NCBI GenBank assembly: GCA_046155815.1
Contig: JBJXFY010000196.1
Coordinates: forward strand, 1 to 11,004
From: JBJXFY01 sp046155815
Lineage (GTDB): Bacteria; Verrucomicrobiota; Verrucomicrobiia; Limisphaerales; CAIMTB01
DNA: 11,004 bases
Direction of reading: 5' to 3'
A program made the translations under genes and the position numbers. Positions 6,640 to 11,004 of the stretch are shown piece by piece. Position 1 is the stretch's first letter. Every line of letters begins with the position of its first letter. The notes beneath the pieces were generated by a model. It saw only the letters and a program-made list of their open reading frames with translations. It did not search any database and was not told where the DNA came from.

Positions 6640-7253
6640 GGATTTTCCTAGCGCCGGTCACCAATCGGGCTTGCGCACCTTGGGCGGATTGCAGCTCGCC
6701 GCCCCTGCGCGAATCCGATGCGGCGGAGGCATTTTGCAAAAGGCCCTGCGTCCACAATGCACTTTGCAGATCCGCGGCCATGTTTTGCACCCGGTGGATC
6801 AGGCATGGGGCTGATCGGGGGCTCAGCCAATTGGGCGTACGGTTCACCGGTCACCTGGAGTGACGCCGGTTTCATGTGCTCGGTTTGCTCAAACCCCAGC
6901 GTGCGGCAGAGCGCCAACGCGTCTTGCGGCCGCGCCGCTCCCGACGCATGGGATCTGGCACCGGCTGGCCCATGCGCCACGCTTGCCTTGGATCACCACG
7001 GCGACGATTTTGCCGATGAGCAGACCTCAAGGACACCAGCGGCACGGCGCATTGTGGGTAAGGCATCGGATGGGAAGTTGAGGAACCGCCACGGGGGACA
7101 GCACCATCCTTGCCTTCCCGGCTCTCACGCAATAGGGAAGGGGAGGGATCCCACTCGCCAGTCCCATGGGGGAGGACCGGCCCCCCCCTGCATCGGGAAG
7201 AAGTGGCTTGGACCCTGGGCGAGGCGCGGCCTGGACCCGGACTCAGGGGGTCT
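6640..7253. other. Gene-less gap with repeat-like sequence
   Basis: About 614 nt between the KGG-type gene and the DUF2934 gene hold no reading frame with recognisable family features. The plus-strand open frame that crosses the region reads through antisense to two real genes. The minus-strand frames show no conserved motif. Repeat-like motifs occur at 6683-6700 (GGCGGATTGCAGCTCGCC, imperfect palindrome sharing 11 bp with 6131-6141), 6732-6741 (TTTTGCAAAA) and around 6763-6779 (TTTGCAGATCCGCGG). It may be a decayed gene or a REP-type repeat cluster; I cannot tell which. Confidence 0.5.
6683..6700. repeat. Copy 2 of the GGCGGATTGCA repeat, imperfect palindrome
   Basis: GGCGGATTGCA (6683-6693) repeats 6131-6141 exactly and continues as GCTCGCC, so that GGCG and CGCC can pair. 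A related string TTTGCAGATCCGC occurs at about 6763 in the opposite sense. It looks like a short dispersed palindromic repeat. Confidence 0.4.
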
Positions 7254-7499
7254 TCATTGCCGCGCGTCGCTGAGCATCACCATGCTCAGTCGGCCGCCCT
7301 TGCGCGCAGGAGCCTTGTTCATGCGTTTACCGCGGCCTGCCCCGCCCTTTTTGCCTCCGCCGGTCATCTTGTTGACCGTAGCCCATGCCCGGGCTTCCGC
7401 TTCCTTCGCCCGGATGCCCCGTTCAAGATACCCTGCCGCGATGTGCCCGGCCATCCGCTTCTGTTTGGCCGTGTACGCTGATTTGTCACCTTGTGGCAT
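7254..7499 (-). CDS. Small basic KGG-type protein (annotated elsewhere as plasmid-stabilization-like)
   Basis: The protein has 81 residues from ATG 7499, chosen because AAGGAG lies 7 nt upstream (7507-7512). The N-terminal half, MPQGDKSAYTAKQKRMAGHI then GYLERGIRAKEAEARAWATV, followed by NKMTGGGKKGG, matches a family of small basic proteins that databases often call plasmid stabilization protein. I know of no direct evidence for that role. Related KGG-type small proteins such as YciG accompany DUF892 genes in enterobacterial RpoS loci, and a DUF892 gene is 1.3 kb away here. The usual long Lys/Ala/Arg-rich tail is missing: after KGGR the protein ends with LSMVMLSDARQ. That end is encoded by a perfect 8-bp hairpin (7270-7289) and is probably not ancestral. 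The protein is soluble, basic and likely disordered, and may bind nucleic acid. Confidence 0.8.
   Translation of the reverse strand: MPQGDKSAYTAKQKRMAGHIAAGYLERGIRAKEAEARAWATVNKMTGGGKKGGAGRGKRMNKAPARKGGRLSMVMLSDARQ
7270..7289 (-). repeat. Perfect 8-bp hairpin in the end of the KGG-type gene
   Basis: CTGAGCAT (7270-7277) pairs perfectly with ATGCTCAG (7282-7289) across a 4-nt loop. It encodes the mirror-like peptide LSMVMLS just before the stop codon at 7254-7256. No T-run follows on the minus strand, so it may be a transcript-stabilising hairpin, a terminator without a tract, or a repeat that replaced the original gene end. Confidence 0.6.
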
Positions 7500-7506
7500 C
7501 GCCTTG

Positions 7507-7512
7507 CTCCTT
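7507..7512 (-). promoter_or_regulatory. Shine-Dalgarno for the KGG-type gene
   Basis: AAGGAG on the minus strand lies 7 nt before ATG 7499. It fixes that start and excludes the upstream in-frame extension. Confidence 0.75.
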
Positions 7513-7747
7513 CTCCGGTTGTCTGCGCAATGCGGACAGATGAGTGAACGGGAAGCGCGCACTCCCATCCATTCATGGTTGTTCCAGTGTTGGGCGGAAC
7601 CCTGCCCGCAATCCCGAGCCTCTCCAGATCAGGCCCAGTCGTTGCGGAAGACCCCTCCCGCCGCTTGGGCCGCGAACCTTGGAAAAAGGTCGCGGAACTA
7701 TACCCGTGAGGAGCTTCCTTCCAATGGGCGGCCGCCCTCATCGGACG

Positions 7748-7981
7748 CTACGCGCGGTCTTGGACCTCATCCGCCCCTTCGTGGTGAGCGCAGTGGGCGC
7801 AGCAGTAGATCTCGCCATTTTCCTCCACGCCGTGACCGATCACCCGGCATCCGCAGTGGGGGCACTCGGGCGCCAGCTTGTGGATGGCGCACTCAAACGA
7901 ATCGAACACGTAGGTCTTGCCCGCCATCGCCACCTCGAACGTCTTGTCGTAAGTGTTGCCGCAGGTTTCACAGGTTGCCAT
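7748..7981 (-). CDS. Small nine-cysteine zinc-ribbon-like protein
   Basis: The protein has 77 residues. ATG 7981 is preceded by AAGGG with 8-nt spacing (7990-7994). Cysteines are at 4, 7, 31, 40, 43, 45, 60, 61 and 64, with histidines at 34, 42, 50, 63, 66 and 67. CxxC (4-7), CxxCxC (40-45) and CCxxC (60-64) point to at least one metal site, most simply zinc, and the central DSFECAIHKLAP segment resembles a treble-clef or MYM/YHS-type knuckle. Similar proteins are described as prokaryotic-metallothionein-like or as uncharacterised zinc-ribbon proteins; I cannot choose. No signal peptide or membrane segment is present. The acidic C-terminus (EGADEVQDRA) is short. The gene stands alone, with 188 nt upstream to the CBS gene and 248 nt downstream to the KGG-type gene. 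Confidence 0.85.
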   Translation of the reverse strand: MATCETCGNTYDKTFEVAMAGKTYVFDSFECAIHKLAPECPHCGCRVIGHGVEENGEIYCCAHCAHHEGADEVQDRA

Positions 7982-7989
7982 GCATTGAT

Positions 7990-7994
7990 CCCTT
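7990..7994 (-). promoter_or_regulatory. Shine-Dalgarno for the nine-cysteine protein gene
   Basis: AAGGG on the minus strand lies 8 nt before ATG 7981 and supports that start. Confidence 0.7.
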
Positions 7995-8169
7995 CAATTT
8001 TTGATCTTCAGTTCGTTTACTGCCCGGGCCTGAGAAGCCACCTCTGCATTAGGGGCGTGGCATTCAAGGACAGGAAAAACAGTTGCGGCGCACAGGCGGT
8101 GACAGGAAAGGCCTCGGTGCGGCAAGGGAAAGTGCAGCGCGGTCTGTTGGTCACGGATGCGCCTAGGAC

Positions 8170-8601
8170 CTAGTCCGTGGGCAGCCTGGGCTCCGAAACG
8201 CGTTCCAAAACTTTTCCGGCGAGCTCTTCCCGGTTGGTCCGCACCGCGAGGTCTCCGAGCGAGATGATCCCAACAAGGTGTTTGTCCAGGCCGAGCACAG
8301 GCAGGCGGCGAATTTGGTTGACCTCCATGATCTCCGCCGCTTCCTCGATGCTCTGGTCTTCAAAGCAGTAAATGATTCCGGGACTCATCACCTCGCGGAC
8401 CGGCGTGGTATTGGGGTTCACACCCTTCGCCACAGCGCGAATCACAATGTCGCGATCGGTCAGGGTCCCCACCAGTCGGTCATCTTCGCAGATGGGCAGC
8501 ATGCCCACGTCGAGTGCACTCATCCTGCGGGCAGCTTCCACCAGCGGTGCATCCGGCTGGATGCACTGCGGTTGCGGTGTCATGGCCTGTTTCACGTTCA
8601 T
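8170..8601 (-). CDS. Two-CBS-domain protein
   Basis: The protein has 143 residues and consists almost entirely of two CBS motifs (a Bateman module), about 8-62 and 72-130. The first shows ALDVGMLPICEDDRLVGTLT then DRDIVIRAV; the second shows VNQIRRLPVLGLDKHLVGII then SLGDLA. The T/S-x-x-D signature at the end of each motif (TDRDI, SLGDLA) fits adenosine-nucleotide binding. Stand-alone CBS proteins of this type sense energy or redox state and often bind AMP/ATP or NAD-type ligands; the ligand here is not determinable. ATG 8601 has AAGGA 10 nt upstream (8612-8616). The gene follows the ferritin-like gene after 172 nt and the interval contains the palindrome AGAGGGCCCTCT. Confidence 0.92.
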   Translation of the reverse strand: MNVKQAMTPQPQCIQPDAPLVEAARRMSALDVGMLPICEDDRLVGTLTDRDIVIRAVAKGVNPNTTPVREVMSPGIIYCFEDQSIEEAAEIMEVNQIRRLPVLGLDKHLVGIISLGDLAVRTNREELAGKVLERVSEPRLPTD

Positions 8602-8611
8602 AAGTCGATGT

Positions 8612-8616
8612 TCCTT
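8612..8616 (-). promoter_or_regulatory. Shine-Dalgarno for the CBS-domain gene
   Basis: AAGGA on the minus strand lies 10 nt before ATG 8601 and supports that start. Confidence 0.6.
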
Positions 8617-8718
8617 GGCGGAATCCTTGCCAGATTGATTCCCCGGACCGCCTCGCAGCAGCGAAACGGCCCGGGGTCAATGCCGGTCCTCAGCGTCGCA
8701 CCGTTCGAGGCCGGGGTG

Positions 8719-8730
8719 AGAGGGCCCTCT
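8719..8730. promoter_or_regulatory. Perfect 12-bp palindrome, possible operator or hairpin
   Basis: AGAGGGCCCTCT is self-complementary with no spacer. It lies between the ferritin-like gene's stop (8774) and the CBS gene's start (8601), 118 nt upstream of the latter. A zero-loop palindrome is a better protein-binding site than a hairpin, but no regulator is known. Confidence 0.35.
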
Positions 8731-8773
8731 TGGCAGGCAGGCTGGCCGTCCGGCCTGTGGCCGGGCGACCGCC

Positions 8774-9310
8774 TTACGCCTGCATGGCCTTCTCCGGCTC
8801 TTGCTCAGGCTTTTCGTCGTCGTCCTCATTCTCCGCTTGCGGATTGCAGGCTTCCCGGGCGATCTCGGTCAGCTTCTCGTCTGCATCCTTCTCCTGTTCG
8901 AGTATTTCGGCGAGCAGCTCGACGGCATCCTTGTTGTTCAGCAGACTCGCCCACTCATGCAGGCAGCCGTAGCTGGCGATCTCGTAGTGCTCCACCTTCT
9001 GCGCGGCGGAGATCAGGGCCGCGTTGATGGTGGGTTCGCCCTTGTTGTCCGCCGCGATTTCATCGCCCTCCTTCAGCAGGCCGGCGATGGCTTCGCACTT
9101 CTTCCCGCGCGGCTCCCGGCCGAAAGCCTTGAACACTTTCCGGAGCATTTCGATGTGCCCTTGGGTCTCTGCGAGGTGTGCCTCAAAGGCGTCGCACAGC
9201 GCCTCGTGACTGGCGGCCTTGGCCATCTTGGGCAGGGCCTTGGTCAGGCGGTGTTCGACGTCGTACATGTCCGCCAGTTCGTCCAGGAACAGATCTTCGA
9301 GTGTCTTCAT
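8774..9310 (-). CDS. DUF892 ferritin-like protein (YciE/YciF family)
   Basis: The protein has 178 residues from ATG 9310, where MKTLEDLFLDELADMYDVEH is the family's standard opening; the longer frame to 9409 adds unrelated residues. Four long helices carry a likely di-metal set: E19-H20, E48 and H52 in AETQGH, E107-H108 in KVEHYE, and E140/D144 in the last helix. This matches the DUF892 domain, a ferritin-like fold found in stress-induced YciE/YciF proteins, whose usual size is about 165 residues. The extra C-terminus is highly acidic (NPQAENEDDDEKPEQEPEKA) and probably disordered. There is no good Shine-Dalgarno. The gene starts 40 nt after the GSP17M-type gene's stop and is probably cotranscribed with it. 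A role in iron or redox protection under stress is inferred from the family. Confidence 0.93.
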   Translation of the reverse strand: MKTLEDLFLDELADMYDVEHRLTKALPKMAKAASHEALCDAFEAHLAETQGHIEMLRKVFKAFGREPRGKKCEAIAGLLKEGDEIAADNKGEPTINAALISAAQKVEHYEIASYGCLHEWASLLNNKDAVELLAEILEQEKDADEKLTEIAREACNPQAENEDDDEKPEQEPEKAMQA

Positions 9311-9350
9311 GGCTGTGGCCGTGACTGGTGATTTGAACCCGGCGCCAAGG

Positions 9351-9968
9351 TCAGCGGAGCACCGGCTCAGCCGTGACTTCCGGACGATGGCCCGTGGTGT
9401 AGGGGGCATACTCCGTGTTGGACGGCGGGTCTGCCTTCCGGCCCGCCGCCGGGACGCCGGCCTCGCCGGTCACGGAGATGTCCTCGGCGCGTTCGGATGT
9501 GAAGATCTCCTTCGCCAGCTTGATCTCTTCACCAGACTCGGTGTGGACCGAGATGAGGATCTTGCCTTCGCGGACCTTGCCTTCGTACCGCTTGGCTTCG
9601 TACTCCGGGATGCCCAGGCCGATGAGTCCGCCCGCGATCCCGCCGACCGTGGCACCGACCGCGGCTCCGCTCAACGCGGCCATGATGGGTCCGGCGGCGA
9701 TGAACGGTCCGACGCCAGGAATGGCCAGCGCGCCGATGCCGGCCAGCAGGCCGAGCGTGCCGCCGACCAGGCCGCCCGCGCCCGCGCCGGTGGCCGTACC
9801 CTCGGGGGCCTTGGTATGTTTCTCGTGCGCGAAGTCGCGGGTGGACTGCTTGTCCGGGAACAACACGGAGATGTCGTCATAGGAGAAGCCGCTGCTCTTC
9901 AGTCGGCTCACGATGGTGTCGGCCTGCACATGGGAGGTGGCGAGGCAAAGGACGGATTTCTTGGACAT
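9351..9968 (-). CDS. GSP17M-type glycine-rich membrane-associated stress protein
   Basis: The protein has 205 residues. The N-terminal part (about 1-50, MSKKSVLCLATSHVQADTIV and DISVLFPDK) matches the general stress protein 17M-like domain of YflT-type proteins. The segment STRDFAHEKHTKAPEGTATG then leads to a long Gly/Ala-rich hydrophobic stretch (about 60-125) with GxxxG patterns, likely one or two membrane hairpins. IPEYEAKRYEGKVREG and ILISVHTES follow, returning to a small beta-alpha unit, and the tail is polar and probably disordered. The whole layout is common in bacterial proteins annotated as general stress or low-temperature-induced. ATG 9968 begins the conserved MSKKSV. There is no strong Shine-Dalgarno. 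It lies 60 nt after the PRC-BON gene and 40 nt before the ferritin-like gene, so the three form a likely operon. Its molecular function is unknown. Confidence 0.88.
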   Translation of the reverse strand: MSKKSVLCLATSHVQADTIVSRLKSSGFSYDDISVLFPDKQSTRDFAHEKHTKAPEGTATGAGAGGLVGGTLGLLAGIGALAIPGVGPFIAAGPIMAALSGAAVGATVGGIAGGLIGLGIPEYEAKRYEGKVREGKILISVHTESGEEIKLAKEIFTSERAEDISVTGEAGVPAAGRKADPPSNTEYAPYTTGHRPEVTAEPVLR

Positions 9969-10028
9969 GGTGGTCAGAGTTGGTGGTTGGTGTTGATCCT
10001 GGTTGGAGGTAAGGCGACGGGCAGCGGA

Positions 10029-10916
10029 CTAGGGCAGCTTGATCTCGAGCTGGTTGTCCACCGCGCCGGAGGGGTTGGCAGCGAGGGCGATCTCACCGAT
10101 CACGCGGCGTTCCTGCTCCGAGTTGACGGGACCGCGCAGTGTCACCCGGCCGTTCGAGGTGATGATCTTGACGTTCTTGGCCGTGACGGACAGGCCTTCG
10201 TGGGCCACTACGTCCTGCCGAATGCGGGCTGTCACGTCGGCTTCATCCTTGGTGTTGCCCTGGTCGAGCGGCGTCAGCGTGTTGCCCTTGCGGTCCCGGC
10301 GGTTCAGGGCGGAGTTGTCGGCATTGAGCGGCGCGGTGGCCTTTTCAGAGGGCGTCAGGGCCAGTCTGTCACTGTCCCCGCGGCCCGGCGCTGAGCCGTC
10401 GGCGTTGACCGTTCCGTTCGTGAAGTACGGGGTGACGCCGTGGTACTGGTACACCTGTGTGAAAGAAGCGGGCTGGTGGCGGAACTCCTCCCAACGGGCG
10501 GAATCAAACTCCGGCGCGTTCTGCAGGGACTCCTTGGTGGCGTCCAGGTGCAGCACCTGCTTCGCTTCGTCGTAGTGAAAGGCCGACGGAGGGATGGTCA
10601 CCTGCCGTCCGCCTACGCCGAGCACGCCGCCCGTCGAGACGATGAGGGCGACGAGGCGTCCGGCCGGCACGTCGAGGACGGCATCGCTCACCTTGCCGAG
10701 CTTCTCGCCCTGACGGTTGTGCACTTCGGAGCCCACCACGTCGCTGAGCTTCGTCAGCGTTCCGAGAGACTGGCTGCCCTGGAGATGGGTTGAATCGGTT
10801 CGGTGCGCCGGATCATTGATCCCACCGGGGCGGCTCTGATGCTCTTCGCCCGGCGCGCTGAAGGCCAGTGTGGCCAGGATGATTGCCGGCGTGAGAATTT
10901 TGTGAGTCATGTTCAT
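10029..10916 (-). CDS. Exported PRC-barrel and BON-domain protein
   Basis: The protein has 295 residues from ATG 10916; ATG 10910 also fits, and a TTG at 10922 would add two residues. The N-terminus MTHKILTPAIILATLAFSAP is a typical signal peptide: basic start, hydrophobic core, and a plausible cleavage near LAFSA. A PRC-barrel follows at about 53-133 (LGTLTKLSDVVGSEVHNRQG and GKVSDAVLDVPAGRLVALIV). A linker rich in Asn, Asp and Thr spans 165-220. A BON domain ends the protein at about 220-295 (ADVTARIRQDVVAHEGLSV and VTLRGPVNSEQERRVIGEIA). BON domains bind membranes or periplasmic ligands and occur in osmotic-shock proteins such as OsmY; PRC barrels are general ligand modules. The joint architecture suggests an envelope-stabilising stress protein. 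It is the first gene of the likely three-gene operon with the GSP17M-type and ferritin-like genes. Confidence 0.92.
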   Translation of the reverse strand: MNMTHKILTPAIILATLAFSAPGEEHQSRPGGINDPAHRTDSTHLQGSQSLGTLTKLSDVVGSEVHNRQGEKLGKVSDAVLDVPAGRLVALIVSTGGVLGVGGRQVTIPPSAFHYDEAKQVLHLDATKESLQNAPEFDSARWEEFRHQPASFTQVYQYHGVTPYFTNGTVNADGSAPGRGDSDRLALTPSEKATAPLNADNSALNRRDRKGNTLTPLDQGNTKDEADVTARIRQDVVAHEGLSVTAKNVKIITSNGRVTLRGPVNSEQERRVIGEIALAANPSGAVDNQLEIKLP

Positions 10917-11004
10917 GGTCAAAGGGGTGAATGGTTCGGTTTGGTGTTTTCCCTCCTGCCAGGAACTTTGGAATCCTGGTAAAGCGGGACGACGATGAAG
11001 ACAT
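10917..11004 (-). promoter_or_regulatory. Upstream region of the PRC-BON operon
   Basis: The last 88 nt of the window should carry the operon's promoter. An inverted repeat, CCAGGA at 10959-10964 and TCCTGG at 10974-10979 with a 9-nt spacer, lies 43 nt upstream of the start. It could be an operator or part of a sigma-factor site. No confident -35/-10 pair is visible. An open frame that reads through this stretch from ATG 11004 into the PRC-BON gene out of frame has no family features. Confidence 0.4.

Noticed and set aside
7242..7250. CTCAGGGGG also found at 6332-6340, as a possible dispersed repeat
   Set aside because: A 9-mer match with no flanking similarity is common by chance at this GC content.
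6718..8004. 428-residue plus-strand open frame
   Set aside because: It runs antisense to the KGG-type and nine-cysteine genes, which have family matches and Shine-Dalgarno sites. Its own translation is Arg/Pro/Ser-rich with no recognisable domain.
9219..10394. 391-residue plus-strand open frame
   Set aside because: It is antisense to well-supported GSP17M-type and PRC-BON genes and shows no domain; long antisense frames are expected at this GC content.
8620..10977. Shared octamer GGAATCCT at 8620-8627 and 10970-10977, upstream of the CBS and PRC-BON genes
   Set aside because: The distances to the start codons differ (19 and 54 nt), and shared octamers are expected by chance in a window of this size.
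10813..11004. 63-residue minus-strand frame at the window edge
   Set aside because: It overlaps the PRC-BON gene out of frame, and its low-complexity translation has no family features; the upstream part is better read as promoter region.

Overview
The window is high-GC bacterial chromosomal DNA with no rRNA, tRNA, CRISPR or transposase signature. Gene content (hybrid kinase, REC-kinase, NtrC-type regulator, a CBM48-GH13 glucanase-like enzyme, and many small stress-associated domains), plus a repeat-like intergenic motif, suggest a Gram-negative soil or water bacterium. I lean to Verrucomicrobiota (Opitutaceae-like), by resemblance only. Many long antisense ORFs are GC-driven shadows.

Layout. 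Positions 1-2812 (+ strand) hold a signalling module: the C-terminal end of a probable hybrid sensor kinase, a receiver-histidine kinase with no sensory domain of its own, and, 5 nt after it, a sigma-54-dependent NtrC-type response regulator. The architecture fits a phosphorelay ending in a sigma-54 activator. Positions 2813-3148 are a convergent intergenic region rich in inverted repeats.

Positions 3149-11004 (- strand) hold a run of nine genes. In transcription order they are: an exported PRC-barrel/BON protein, a GSP17M-type glycine-rich membrane-associated protein, a DUF892 (YciE/YciF) ferritin-like protein, a two-CBS-domain protein, a nine-cysteine zinc-ribbon-like small protein, a small basic KGG-type protein, a DUF2934 protein, an aldo/keto reductase, and a GH13 alpha-glucan enzyme. 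The first three are closely spaced (60 and 40 nt) and probably one operon. The rest are separated by 117-673 nt and may have their own promoters. Many of these families recur in general-stress, osmotic or desiccation responses, so this reads as a stress island: redox and aldehyde detoxification, iron sequestration, envelope stabilisation, and glucan or trehalose-type carbon metabolism.

Two reading frames are interrupted at low-complexity runs: the start of the REC-kinase at a GC dinucleotide run, and the GH13 gene at a run of seven C (coding strand). Either could be a sequencing error, slippage or real decay. I found no clearly new enzymatic system. The most interesting points are the composition of the stress island, the two frameshifts, the odd C-terminus of the KGG-type protein (encoded by a perfect hairpin), and the roughly 600-bp gene-less gap containing repeat-like sequence.
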